A stretch of 64,000 nucleotides of DNA, taken from assembly GCF_023898315.1 (NCBI RefSeq), contig NC_064621.1:133918521-133982520 (forward strand), written 5' to 3'. The notes beneath the pieces are model-generated. The model saw only the letters and a list, made by a program, of their open reading frames with translations. It did not search any database and was not told where the DNA came from. Both the position numbers and the translations under genes were made by a program. Positions 46,380-57,883 of the stretch are shown piece by piece. The stretch is from Schistocerca nitens. Lineage: Eukaryota; Arthropoda; Insecta; Orthoptera; Acrididae. Position 1 is the stretch's first letter. Each line of letters starts with the position of its first letter.

Positions 46380-47215
46380 TCAAGTGCTGTCATAAATTTC
46401 TTTCCTTCCCTATTCAATTCAGTACCTTTTCATCAGTTATCCGAACTACCGATCTAATTGTGGTGTCACTGCCAGACACCACACTTGCTAGGTGGTAGCT
46501 TAAATCGGCCGCGGTCCATTAGTACATGTCGGACCCGCGTGTCGCCACTGTGTAATCGCAGACCGAGCGCCACCACACGGCAGGTCTCGAGAGACGTACG
46601 AGAACTCGCCCCAGTTGTACGACGACGTTGCTAGCGGCTATACGGACGAAGCCTTTGCTCTCATTTGCCGAGAGACAGAATAGCCTTCAGCTAAGTTAAT
46701 GGCTACGACTTAGCAAGGCGCCAATTGTCACAGTGCATGTATCTTACGAGTCTCATTTGTATAGTCAAGAGAGATGTATCACAAGGATTGATTAAAAGTT
46801 AAGTATATTCCAAAGATACGTATTTTCTTTATAGTATTCAATACGTATCCTGTTCCAGACTTGACGCCAGTCGGCGTGTGTGTACGCGTGCCTTTCGGCT
46901 TCCTCCTCAGTGTGGCGTGACTAGCTTGTTACGCCACAACACTAATCTTCAGAGTTATCCGTAGCAATACATTTTAAAAGCTTCTATTCTCTTCTTGCCT
47001 GTATGCTTTTTATCGTCCAAGTTCCAGAGCAGACATATACTTTCTGAAAAGACTTGCTAACAGTTACTTTTACAATCATCATATCATTTCTCGTTTTTTT
47101 TTTTTTTTTTTTTTTTCAGAAACACTGTCCTTAATGTTGCTAGTTTGTGCTTTAGATACTCTTTACTTATATCGTCGTCAGTTTTTTTCGCTCCAAATAG
47201 GAACACGCTAAATAG
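46380..47215 (-). pseudogene. RTE-like LINE remnant, split by a solo LTR
   Basis: The plus-strand text parallels the antisense of the LINE at 13.0-13.3 kb (AAGCTTCTATTCTCTTCTTG, TTTATCGTCCAAGTTCC, TATCGTCGTCAGTTTTTTTCG), so the minus strand carries an old copy of the same protein region. A 20-base or longer T run (47098-47117) and the LTR interrupt it. Confidence 0.65.
46459..46941. mobile_element. Solo LTR with 5-bp TSD
   Basis: A 483-bp block begins TGTGGTGTCACTGCCAGACA and ends GTTACGCCACAACA, so it has the canonical TG...CA ends and short inverted tips (TGTGGTG / CGCCACAACA). CTAAT at 46454-46458 and 46942-46946 is the target-site duplication. No internal retroelement sequence remains, as expected after LTR-LTR recombination. 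Confidence 0.9.
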
Positions 47216-49904
47216 CAATTCCGATTTCCGTTGTTCAGTCTGCCTTTTCTCTTCATATCACTGGAGCAGTTTATGATTATTAAGTAGTTCTACCCTACGC
47301 TGTTCAACAATTTTGCAGAAATGCTAATAAATCACTCGAAAATAAATATTTTATTTGACAGTCTGGGATGTAACTTGAAACTCTCATTGGTGCTAAGGCA
47401 GAATGGATTTTAAGACAGGACCTACTTATTTTCACAAATATTTTTGTCCTTGCTGTTTAACCCTTCAAGCTACACTGGTAGCCATATATACCACTGGCCT
47501 CAAATTCTGTTTACTACCTTATTTACTATAAACAATCGATTTCATAAATATTAATACATTCACAATAGTTTCTCTGATAAGTGTGAACATCGTTTGTATG
47601 TTTCTAAGGTGGGAGGCTTCAGATATCAGCAAACAATTGAGTAACTTAGCGGATAGCAATTTCGAGATAATGTGTGAAACACTATTATCTGCAGTGTTCA
47701 TTTTTCATTAAAAAACGCGTTTCACAGCACATAAGCAGTAAAATTCGATGTATCTAGTAAGTGAAGTCACGATAATCTGTTTGTTTATACGTACGGCGAG
47801 GAAGAAAACAAGTTGTGTGTATGCTTCATACGGCTCCTGTACGGATTTCGTGCATTGTAACGTAGTCGATGTTACTGACATACCGTCGTTCGTATTAGAA
47901 AATATCAAAAGCGTAAATCCACAGGTGACAAACGCTAGCTGAACACTAAACCAGCTCTGAAGATGAAGAAACCCGTCAATCTGACTCTCATACCGCAGTG
48001 GCAGTAAATTTTGTTTTACACGCCTGGTCTAAGTTGATTGTGAACTCCAGTCCTTCGGAAATTGTCTTCCTCTTGAAGGCGTTTGTTTACAAATAACGTT
48101 GATATTGCTAATTAGCAGCTAATTTTTAAAACTTTTTCAGCACATATATTGTGCTGCTGATTATTGATATCAGTGTTTACAACCCCATAATTGACAGGGT
48201 CTTAGAAGTAAATAATAAAATGAACAGTTTTATTGATTACTATTCCCACAGAGTACATACTGACGTATTTCATTTTTTTGTAGGATAGAACATTCCGTCA
48301 CTTAAAGAATTAATGAACATTAAAAATTATATAATACTGAATACAATAGTAATAGAAGCTGTACCTCACGAATTGCAGTCTCGAGTTCGACCTCCGTTTC
48401 AGACGGACGCCAGTTTATACGATCGCTTCCATACAATAGTAAAGCAACGGCAATAACGTCTCCCCCACTGCGACAGAGGCCGTGGAGGTGGGGGGAGGGG
48501 GGGGGGCTCGGAGTTCTCGAAGTGCTTAGCAGCTGAATACGGGAGCAACATGCTCCATTACGGAGCAAGCCCACTCACTAAGCATTCAAACACATGCATA
48601 CCAAAGCCAAGCTATACGTATATCCCCGCAACGGCGCGTTGGCCATTACCCGGCAACGTTAATCATAGGTTGGAGGGTTAGCGATACATAGGCGATTTAG
48701 AGGCGTGATATATAGAAGAAGGATAGCTTATATCCCATCAAGGGAAGTATAAGGGGCTGTGGTGGCCCGGGGCAGAGAGGTGGCGGGAGTGGGGAGGAGG
48801 GGGGGGGGGGGGAAGGTCAGCCGGTGTCTTCAAATGACGTAGGCCTATTCATGCTGCAGTCCTCAAATGCAGTTCCACTTCCTGCGCTACACAGTCAAAC
48901 TAAGATACATATACAAAGAGGCTGAGAAAGAGAATAGGATGTCCCCCACATCACATGGTTCGCAAGGACAAAAGTCACTGTACGGGATAAAGGCTTCATA
49001 AGAGGGTTGAAGATCTCCATATCGATTCAGATTTAAACTTGTTCTGTTATGTCTCATCCATCACAATCCACGACTCATGTATTGAGGTTTCCATAACCCA
49101 CTTAAGGTGAATGCCGGGGAGCACGCACGTCCACTAGGAGGGCAGGAGACCTCGGATTAAGTCCTTAGTTCTTTCTGCAGCGATAACTACATTCGTGCCA
49201 CTTATGCTTCGCCACACCGTAACTGACAATCGAGTGACAGTCCTCAAATATACCGAACGTACTTGACTCGTGGGATTCTATTTCCACAGGCATGTGTAGC
49301 TATCAAAAACTTAACATTCTTGATTTCGTGTTTTGAATTCGTCAGTTACTGACGGCGCTGCCAAGCTTCAACGCAGCTGCCTCTTCAAGATGAGGGTGTT
49401 GCAACAAATCATGTGAAACAATGAAGAATCCACGTATCTCTGCAGTCCTAGAATACTAAACTTTTCGTGAGTTAGCTTGAAAAATTTTTCCCCAATTTCA
49501 TTAAATTTTTGTTAACATCGTAATGTGAAAGAAGTGGTATCAGTATAACTCTGGAACTGAAGAAACGTGCGGAAGGACTAAACCTGAATATTTTAGTTGT
49601 ATTGATATATAATTTGGTTCTATCTCATATTAATTTTATTCTGCGTGCCGCATTGTAAGCCTGTGTGTCTGTACCACTATGCAAAATCATCAAAAGTATG
49701 AAAAAACGTAATTATTGTTGTTATTAACAAAGCAAAACATCGGTTCCGCTTCAGAATGCTGCAAACATACTGTTCCTCTGGCGATGTTGATGTATTTTAT
49801 ATGGAAAAAAAATATATTTGTTGCGCCTCTTTTTCAATTCGGGGGCTAATTCAATTAATTACTAGTAATCAGTAATGCCCCAACCCCAGTTTCTTTCAGG
49901 GTGG
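47216..49904. other. Unassigned 2.7 kb with G-rich tracts
   Basis: No gene family is recognised. G-rich runs occur at 48486-48507 and 48783-48812. Short open frames near 47519-47942 overlap on both strands. Confidence 0.3.
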
Positions 49905-50560
49905 TAGACCGTCAAACGGGCCGAATTTGAGCAGGAGAGGCATCTCAGGACATTTTAATTTCCAGTGTCTATACTTTTACAAATAAATTCATAAAACTTT
50001 GTCAGCATCACCAGGAAGGATTCAAGATTCACACCCATTGCAGTGGAAGTTCGAAAACATGGCAAAATAAATTTTTTTACGTGCGAAATTTCATCATTTT
50101 TTCACTTACTAATGGCTGCATTTGTTGCTATAGGTACACTTTTCTTCATAAGTTAGAGAGATTCTTCGATGCATTTTGCACAGCATACATACCATACTCA
50201 CATGTGTATGAAACTCTAGAACTTCCCGGCGGGGTCAGGGATTTTCACCTGCCTCAAGATGACTGGGTGTTTGTGTTGTCCTCGTCATTTCATCATCATT
50301 CATGAAAGTGGCGAGTTTGGGCTGAGCAAAGGTTGGGAATTTGTACGGGCGCAGATAACCGCGCAGTTGAGCGCCCCACAAACCAAACATCATCATCATT
50401 ATCATCTAGAAATTGTTTAATTTATTAAAAAACAAATGAACTATTATATTTTAAACTTCATGTTTAGAAAAAACACAAATTTTATAGTTAATTGCCTCAA
50501 TTTCTACCACAGTTTTTAATAGATTTGATAATTCTAGAGTTTCATACGTCTTTAAGTGTA
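49905..50560. mobile_element. TIR element, one arm lost, split by a SINE
   Basis: From the GTCAAACGGGCCGA segment near 49913 to 50213 this matches the left arm of the element at 61789-62555. The part after the SINE (50412-50560) matches that element's central region in reverse orientation. The second inverted arm is missing, so the copy is truncated. Confidence 0.75.
50222..50404 (+). mobile_element. SINE fragment, headless
   Basis: Starts at CTTCCCGGCGGGGTCAGGG, just after where the tRNA-like head would be. The body TGATGGCTGGGTG-type sequence is replaced by TCCTCGTCATTTCATCATC and ends ACCAAACATCATCATC. TCTAGAA at 50215-50221 and 50405-50411 is a probable 7-bp target duplication. Confidence 0.75.
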
Positions 50561-50806
50561 GAAAATTTTAATTTTTATTCTTCCTTTTGTGATCATAATA
50601 AAGAGTCCAGGCTCCATAGGCAAACAGCCAGCCGACATTAAGAAATAGTCCACCAGGACGTAGGGACAAGATAAACGGCGGACGCTGCCAAGTATGGCTT
50701 GTTGATCAAGTAACTTAGTGTTTGACTTCCTGCCAGAGGAAGCAGCATGAATCAAACTTGCGCAATGGAAGACGCAAACACCAGGGCGATAATACAGCAA
50801 GAGAGA

Positions 50807-51000
50807 GTGTCAGTCATGTGCAGAAAAGACTCGTGTGGAACCAAATTTAGTTGTGTGCAGTTAGAAACGAAAGTGTCGTGTGGAACCAAAGGCATTCTTG
50901 CGCAAGCCGACCAATTAGAAACGAGAGTGTCGTGTGGAACCATAGGCATTCTTGTGCAATCTTATCACTTAGAAATGAAAGGGTCGTGTGAAACAAATTA
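50807..51000 (+). repeat. 54-bp tandem repeat, open in one frame
   Basis: Units start at 50861, 50915 and 50969 (each opening TTAGAAA), with a degenerate unit before 50861. Because 54 is a multiple of three, a plus frame (50747-51001) stays open and encodes an 18-residue repeat: LETKVSCGTKGILAQADQ, LETRVSCGTIGILVQSYH, LEMKGSCETN. This could be a repetitive peptide or enhancer-like repeats in the U3 part of an unrecognised LTR. Confidence 0.8.
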
Positions 51001-51639
51001 ACTCGTCTGCACCCAAGTACATGAGAAACGAAATAACGGCCAGGCAGCGGAATAGCTAGAAGCAGAGAGTCAGATGCAGATTCAGAGCCAGTGCCGGCAG
51101 TTTGGAGGTTCCGCAGCGAGACGCCAGCGGGGCCGAGTAGGCCCACTGCATCCGATACAGCTGATAAAGACTTCAACTACGAGAAGATGGTGATAGACTC
51201 TGGTGGACACTCAGGAACTGCAGGTCAAGTAGGATTTTTAGAGTTTGATTGGAATAGTGTTGAACAGAGGCTGCCAGTCTTTGTCTCAATTACTTACAGA
51301 GATTTCAGTGCTAACCAAGAATAAGTGATTGCTTTGTACTTGTTTCTTATATGTACCGGCAATTAGCTTTGAAGTAGCAAGTCCGAATAAATAGACTGAA
51401 TCTTACTAAGGGGTTTATGGTCCAACACCTCACATAAGTATATGTGAGAATAAACTTGATAGAAACTAACCAATCTTTTCTGCCTGTTGCAACTCTGTAA
51501 CCTATTTTCAGGACATTTATTTGCTTCAAACCAAGGAGATTCTCTCCCTCTCATCTCCGATATAAAGGTTGACAGCAATTTATAGCTAACCCATTGTCGT
51601 TAACGTCCCGACTGCGCTACGCAGTTCGCACTTACTTCA
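51001..51639. other. Possible LTR-like or unassigned sequence
   Basis: The stretch contains AATAAA at 51386 and AATAAA-like signals further on. Together with the tandem repeats upstream this might be part of a solo LTR. I cannot fix TG...CA ends or a duplication. Confidence 0.25.
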
Positions 51640-52310
51640 TTCTGGTATAGTGAGGCTGTGCCGCGACGCGACAAAGCTCACTTCCCTCCGCCATATGACC
51701 TGTCTCGTGCTTAAAGCTTGGAAAAACACACCTATGCTGGTTTCCTGCCTCGAAGAAACTTGCTGTTGGACGTGGATGTACCCATTTGATATAAAAGTGT
51801 CATCCCAGGTGCCCAATCTAGCACCTCTAAACTGTTCCGGGCAACTGTTACGCTCTGCACTGCCATTTTGCCCGGTTATGGTTCGACCGCGAGCGGCAGA
51901 AAGCGTGTCCGAGATTGCGGGTGGACACCGTGGGGACTGGCAGTTTCCGCCAGCTAAAAGCCTAATACAGGGTGGCGTGGTAGCGAGAGGGGGGTGGGGC
52001 AGGGGGTGGAACACACACACACACACACATATACGGGGTCCGCTAAGTGGCGCGCGGCCCTTCCGCCGTTGCCAGTAATGGCGGCAGAGCGACACGACGA
52101 GTAAACAAGGTACCCCAGCCCACTCTCACTCCTTCCCACCCCCGCCAGCCCACCCTCCGACTCATCCCTACGCCCCCTCCTCCTGCGACCGCCGACCAGT
52201 GTCAACAGCGAAAGACACGGCGCCGTTTGCAGCGGAGACCTTTCCGAGGCCCCGTTGCTGCACCGCCTGCCAGCTTGCCCTATAACGTAACACTTCTCTA
52301 AGAGATCATT
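51640..52310. other. GC-rich island with a (CA)n run
   Basis: GC- and CpG-rich sequence with an (AC)n tract at 52011-52028. A 142-codon plus frame (51650-52078) and a 152-codon minus frame (51637-52095) overlap almost completely, so neither is supported. The second half is pyrimidine-rich on the plus strand. Confidence 0.3.
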
Positions 52311-52479
52311 ACTATTGCTTCTTATCAGACGCAGGAGAAAAGGCCTACAAACAATAACAGTCAAAAACCTGACATCTTCTTTTTCTTGTTATACCTGATT
52401 TCGACAGATATCGACTCCACGCTCGCCACCTTCTTCTGTGTTTCTTCATTAACGTGCTACTAACTTCATCTGTTTTTAA

Positions 52480-53080
52480 TGCCATCCAACATTCAAGCAC
52501 TTCCTATTCCTCTCCATGCCTTTCCTATCATCTTTCGTGCAATGGCTCGTCGTTATAAGCAGTTCCTTCGCAATATAAGTCTCTGCAAAGATGTTTTCAC
52601 ATTCTTACAGTCTCGACTTGTGTTCGTCCCTCTCCTATTCGCAGGTGTACCATTTTTCATTCCCCATTATGTCAGTCCACTTAACTCTTTTTTTGTTTTG
52701 CTCGACAACCACACTTTAAACCCATCGAAGTACTTTTCCTTTTTTGGCTGTCGATGATTTGTTGCCATACAGTACTACACCTTACATGAAATACTTGGAG
52801 AATACATATTTTATTTCTATCGAAATGCTTTTCGTTGACAAATCGTTCATCTTTTCAAAAACTCTTTAACCCATAGTTACTCTATGTCCTTTTTCCTTTC
52901 ACACAGTTTCTATTTGCTGACACTAAACATCCTCAGTACCTAAATGATCTTACTTGCTTCACTTTGTTTCCTTCATGTTTCCTGATCCTCTTCACTTTGG
53001 TCTTTCCTAGATTAATCTTATTCCATACGCTTTTCCCACTTTCACGGTCCTCTCCATCATAAACTCGTCTGATTCACCCA
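52480..53080 (-). pseudogene. Very old RTE-like LINE remnant
   Basis: The plus strand can be aligned loosely with the antisense of the LINE at 13.0-13.3 kb (CCATACAGTACTACACCTTA against CCATACATGGCTACACTCCA, then GTTGACAAATCGTTCATCTT against GTTAACAAATTTCTCTTCTT). No frame survives. Confidence 0.4.
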
Positions 53081-53690
53081 ACTCTCTTGATTATCTACGT
53101 ACTTATTGTCCTTGTCCCTTCTCCTTCTACTACTACGTCTGTTGCTTTTTATTGCTTTGCCTTACCTGTTAGTTTCTCAGCACAAATACAAGGTTATTCG
53201 TAAGTACCTCGGGGGTATCGTAAGGAGACTACATGGAAAGTACAGGGCAAACAGAAAATAGACACATATCAGTAGACAGAGCATTACAGGAACTCGACAT
53301 GGTTACCGTCCGTGGAAGATAAATATGTCCGTGCGATTTGCGTGCACATGGAACGATAGCAGTCCGCTTTGGAAATCCGTTTATTGAGCTGCCTACGCGC
53401 AGGTGCGAACTAATTCGATGCGACAATACGGGAGCGGATGACGTGTGCATACATCTGCCCCATAATGGTGCGCTCTGTAACTACGCCAAACGCCTTTTAC
53501 GAATCGAAACTTCAAGGAATGCTCTATCCACTGATACTGTACGTTGCGTTCCCCTGTATGCCCTGTAGATTTTGCGCATTCATCTTCTGCAACCTCCGAA
53601 GAACTTATGAATAAATCCTGTATAGAAATGCGTTGATGACAAAAACCAGCTGTGTTTAACATCTCGTGCAATATTTCCACTTGGCTCATC
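53081..53690. other. Unassigned sequence
   Basis: No recognised gene. Overlapping 76-98 codon frames on both strands around 53230-53690 have no motif. Confidence 0.3.
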
Positions 53691-53691
53691 C

Positions 53692-54000
53692 TTGCTACCG
53701 CTCTCTCTTTCTTGTGTGGAGTCTACACCAGTACCTTTTAAGTCTTCAGGAGGATATTCGAGTCCACTCTGTCGAACACATTTTTCTTATCAAGAAAACA
53801 ATGTACATACCCCTGTTGCATATTATTTGTTCAAAAAATGCAGTTCGTCTAATTTGATTTCTCATAACTTTCATGAAAAACATACGCAGGAAAATTGTGG
53901 CATAAACTATTGCTTGGCTCCAAGCTCTATGCGATTCCATAATGTGTTGGTCGTTGGAAATTTCCATTTTGCAGGATTTGCAACTTCCACACATAGCTTA
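53692..54000 (-). pseudogene. LINE reverse-transcriptase remnant (motif A region)
   Basis: The minus strand reads RRTAFFEQIICN then, after a shift, KNVFDRVDSNIL, resembling the KAFDRVDxNIL palm motif A of LINE reverse transcriptases and the segment just before it. It is too short to assign to a clade. Confidence 0.5.
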
Positions 54001-54639
54001 CACTGGTTTACAGATTTTCGTATTGTCAATTATCTATGAAACAGTATCTTAAAACCGCGAGACGCTGTCATAGTAATAATCTTTGTTATTTTCCACTATG
54101 TCTGACCTTAAATCATCGTCAGGTCCACGAATATTAACACAACATGAGAGGATGAATAGTTAGCATAAAAAATAGTGGAACATACGAGTATCGTATTTTT
54201 CATATCGAAGACATGTCCTCCCGCGTTACACTGACAACACTCGATGATTACACATAGAAGTCTGGCTATCAATAAACACCAATCACGGAATCTTGACTTA
54301 ACCCTTGATGGTCAGTTTACAGTTCCATTATTCAGGCTTGTTAAAGTAGCATTAGCCAGTTAATATTATTCACACCGTGAGACAATGAGCTTGTTGTAAA
54401 TAGTATAACTGTTCCCTACCTACATCCAACTGAATTCTACCTCACCTTTGCCCCTCCTCCCCCATCCTTTTTCTTTTGTTCAGCACATTCGTCAGTTATG
54501 TGATCCATTTTACACAGTAGTCTGTGCTGGTACTCAGTTGTATTCTACACATTCTTAGAATTTTAATACTTGAGCATAATGTAATAGATGGTTATTTAAT
54601 ATGTCCCTGTTTTTCGTACTGGTATATAACCGTAAAAGA
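54001..54639. other. Unassigned AT-rich sequence
   Basis: I see nothing recognisable here. Confidence 0.3.
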
Positions 54640-55045
54640 CCACATCTTGTCTGATAATGGCTGGACGTACCCTCATATGGCGAGATGTGGGAATGTGTAA
54701 TGCACCCAGGCAGACTGTCGAGCATGATAGTTTGGTAATCCAGGTGTTATGGTGTGGGTAGGCGTAATGATGCATGGGTGTATTGACTACCACATCTTTG
54801 AACACTCTACACACACCAGTCACTGTGACACTGTACTCCTTCCCGATGTACGTCTATTCAGGGGTGCATTCGGCCCTGACTTCATTTTAATTGGATAACA
54901 ACACACAACCAAATCGAACAGCGCAGGTGGTGGTCGTGGTGGTGGTGGAGGAGGAAGAGGAGCTCCTGCAACGAGAGGATATTCAGCGAATGGACTGGCT
55001 TCTTGTTCCCTCGACTTAACTCCCATGGAGCACATATGAAATGCT
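54640..55045 (+). pseudogene. Tc1-like transposase fragment
   Basis: The plus strand gives VMVWVGVMMHGCIDYHIFEH (the VMVWG block), VLLPDVRLFRGAFGPDFILI, then a stop where relatives have the MDDNARPH catalytic segment. A Val/Glu-rich stretch follows (GTG and GAG triplets), then LLQREDIQRMDW and a frameshifted TPMEHI-like end with the Glu. The second catalytic Asp is lost. The last part takes part in an inverted duplication. Confidence 0.75.
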
Positions 55046-55129
55046 GAAGTCGAGGGAACAAGAAGCCAGTCCATTCGCTGAATATCCTCTCGTTCCAAGA
55101 GCTCCTCTTCCTCCACCATCACCACCACC
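54931..55129. repeat. Inverted duplication inside the Tc1 fragment
   Basis: Arms 54931-55017 and 55047-55129 are near-perfect inverted copies around a 29-base spacer. The right arm re-encodes LLEREDIQRMDWLLVPSTS on the minus strand. The spacer holds the TPMEHI-coding bases present only once. The arms differ mainly within the GGT/GTG repeats. Confidence 0.88.
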
Positions 55130-55172
55130 GTACTGCGGCACGTCTACATGCACCAACGTCTCGATTTAACGG

Positions 55173-55285
55173 AATGTTCAAATGTTTATGAATTTCTAAG
55201 GGACCAAACTGCTGAGGTCACAGGTCCCTAGACTTACACACTACTTAAACTAACAAAAACGCACAAACGCGTGCCTGAGGGAGCA
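55173..55285 (-). mobile_element. Second-family SINE, 3' part only
   Basis: The minus strand has the family body (CCTGAGG...CACGCGTTTGTGCG near the head junction, then AGTGTGTAAGTCTAGGGAC and CAGTTTGGTCCCTTAG). The tRNA-like head is missing. Confidence 0.7.
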
Positions 55286-55421
55286 AATGTTCTTGATGAC
55301 GAAGCGTATTAACTTCTAATACACTGCATATAATAATTTTACATCATTACATGAATGTCTAAAATAACAACTGGTGAGGCATAACGAAGATTCAGATGTG
55401 TCACAACGACCACACAACTAC

Positions 55422-55625
55422 GGTTCAAATGGTTCAAATGGCTCTGAACACTATTGGACTTAACTTCGGAGGTCATCAGTCCCCTAGAACTTAGAACTAC
55501 TTAAACCTAACTAACCTAAGGACAAAACACACATCCATGCCCGAGGCAGGATTCGATCCTGCGACTGTAGCGGTCGCGCGGTTCCAGACTGTAGCGCCTA
55601 GAACCGCTCGGTCACTCCGGCCGGC
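55422..55625 (-). mobile_element. SINE (main family), full length
   Basis: Minus-strand copy with head GGCCGGCCGGAGTGACCGAG. CACAACTACG at 55412-55421 and 55626-55635 is a perfect 10-bp target-site duplication. The right duplicate is also the left duplicate of the next SINE. Confidence 0.94.
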
Positions 55626-55635
55626 CACAACTACG

Positions 55636-55793
55636 CGCTGCTGTTACGGTCGCGGGTTCGTATCCTGTCTCAGGCATGCGTGTGTGTGTGTGATGTCCTT
55701 AGGTTAACTAGGTTTAAGTGGTTCTAAGTCTAGGGGACTGATGACCTCAGATGTTAAGTCCCATAGTCCTCAGAGCTATTTGAACCATTTGAA
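55636..55793 (+). mobile_element. SINE (main family), 5'-truncated
   Basis: Begins within the tRNA-like head (CGCTGCTGTTACGGTCGCGG) and continues to the usual end GAGCTATTTGAACCATTTGA. It is bounded by CACAACTACG at 55626-55635 and 55794-55803, the same 10-mer that flanks the neighbouring SINE. Confidence 0.92.
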
Positions 55794-55803
55794 CACAACT
55801 ACG

Positions 55804-57530
55804 TGTTGCCTCGAAGTGTTGGACGGCAAGACGTCGCTCCCGTAACTGCAAAAATATAGTCCGAAAACGATATGTTGCTTAGGAAGAAAAATACCCTCTA
55901 CATGTGATCACCCTCCCTCAAAGGGACGCCAGTGATATCCTGAATCACTTTATACATCATATTCAATACTGGTCGTATTATACTTCTACTATAGTAAACG
56001 TCCTTGATGCGCACTCGAAATTACTTTTGTAACGGGATGGTTCCTCAGGACACAGTGTGTAGTGTTCAACCTACAATAACTTCTCAGTGCAGTCACAGAT
56101 CTATATAGCAGATATGCTAGGTTATCATCTCAGCAAATGTCGGTGCAGTAATGAATTGAAAACATCCGAAAATCTACATGTAATGAATTCATCGTTCTGC
56201 TTTCATCCATGGTATTTCACATCTTATGAGAAGATTGCTGGTTTTCGTGAACGTTTAATTTGATTTCTGCTTCACACTGTCTCAATTTTCGTGAACAAAG
56301 TGATACATGTTTTCATAATTGACGAGAAACAGAGCGTAGTCTACAGCATTACGAGCAGATGAGTCTCCAAAAACGACATTTGATGGCCTGGATCGTAATC
56401 ATTGAAATCGCCAGTGCTACTGAGCGTAACAGACCCATTCAGTGATACAACGAGCAGCTAACTATAATGATGCCGGTGGGTAGCAGATGGAGCCTGTTGT
56501 TGTCACGTACACCAGTGACAGGCAATCGGAATTGATTGGGGCGCGTATATAACGGTCAGAGAGGACGGGCGAACGTCGAAAACACTCCGGCCGAAATTCA
56601 CGCGCGCACGTCCAGAGCAGATCTACAATAGCGTCTGATTTACGGTATCCGCCACTACACGCCGGATGACATTTCTCGTAATGCAGTCGCATCGGTTTCC
56701 AAAGAATTATGAGGCATAATATGTCTTGCAACGTGTCACTGTCACTCAACCGGCGTGGCTTCCAGAATTGCTAAAAAACTAAATTAAAATGTCAGAAATG
56801 TAAGCGATAAATTAGGCTCCTGTGATATTTTCGTAAGGATGTACTTGTTACAGCTATGTCGCAAAAAGCACATTGTAACACACCTGTTAAAAGACATAAT
56901 TTTCTATTGTTATTTCGTGCGGGCCAACGAAAACCAAATTAAGCTTTACTCCCTTTTTTTCCTTTTGCGCCAGAATTACTTTACGTGTTATTTTCTTCTT
57001 TTAGAGGGGATAGTGATATTAGTGTTCTGACTGGCACAGTGTGTCGAGATGGGCACGCATATTAAACCAAACTCTTATCACAGACAAGCCGCCGCATCCA
57101 GTGTTCGCAACTCTTTGTAGCATAAATTATTCGAATATCTATCTTCCTCTACAACTTTAGCTCTCCGCTAGACTACGTATTAGGTGCTAATCATTGCAAT
57201 ATCTGGAAATTAATAAGTCCCATGAAAGACACAAGTAATGTAAGCGTGCACTGTGCGGTGCTCAGTAGTACTCCCTTACCGCAGTTGGTTCATTATTCCG
57301 AATTATACTTATTTCTTCGTATGTAAAATATGTGTGTTTTTTAAATGTTTATGCTCTCTCTACCACTCTTCACGTTGTTTGAAAAAATTAACGCTCCCCA
57401 CCACGCGTCTTACACAATACGGAATACGTAAATCATCACATACACAGTTTACGAGCCAATGAGTGACAAACCACTTCTTACATTATACAAAGTTCATACA
57501 GATGTAAATACAAAGACTGCGTACCAGTTA
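55804..57530. other. Unassigned sequence
   Basis: No gene family or known repeat is recognised in 1.7 kb. A 95-codon minus frame (56749-56462) lies in a slightly GC-richer patch and has no motif. Confidence 0.3.
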
Positions 57531-57544
57531 GTGACGAATCCATA

Positions 57545-57880
57545 TATACTTTACGGTCTGGAGTAACATCGAGCTCCGGCACGTCGGCATGGAAGGTAAC
57601 CGCCGAGAACGCTGTGAGACGACGTCAGCCAATAGACTGCTGACTAGGACCGAAACACGACAGGAGCGGCCTCTATCCGAAGAGAATATAAGCGCCGCTC
57701 CAGCCTGCCTCGGCGTACTAGAAGACTCACACTAAAGGACGCTCTAGAAGAGCCACACTAGAAGACGAGAATACTGTAATAAACTCCATTCATATGATTT
57801 GCTTGTATGTAGTTTAGCTATCCTAGAAAAGAGCTTCTTAGGCACCCTATATTATACGAGTGGGCAGGATCCCACACTTT
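57545..57880 (+). mobile_element. Possible LTR or promoter-like segment
   Basis: GAATATAAGCGCCGCTCC near 57690 resembles a TATA box region, and GTAATAAACTCC near 57778 a polyadenylation signal about 90 bases downstream, a U3-R-U5-like layout. Duplicated words (ACTAGAAGAC, twice) lie between. No TG...CA ends or target duplication could be fixed. Confidence 0.35.
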
Positions 57881-57883
57881 ATA

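Noticed and set aside
51637..52095. 152-codon minus frame overlapping a 142-codon plus frame
   Set aside because: Both are open because the region is GC-rich; neither has recognisable domains.
54820..55128. 102-codon minus frame
   Set aside because: It is the inverted duplicate of a Tc1 transposase segment plus antisense sequence, not a separate gene.
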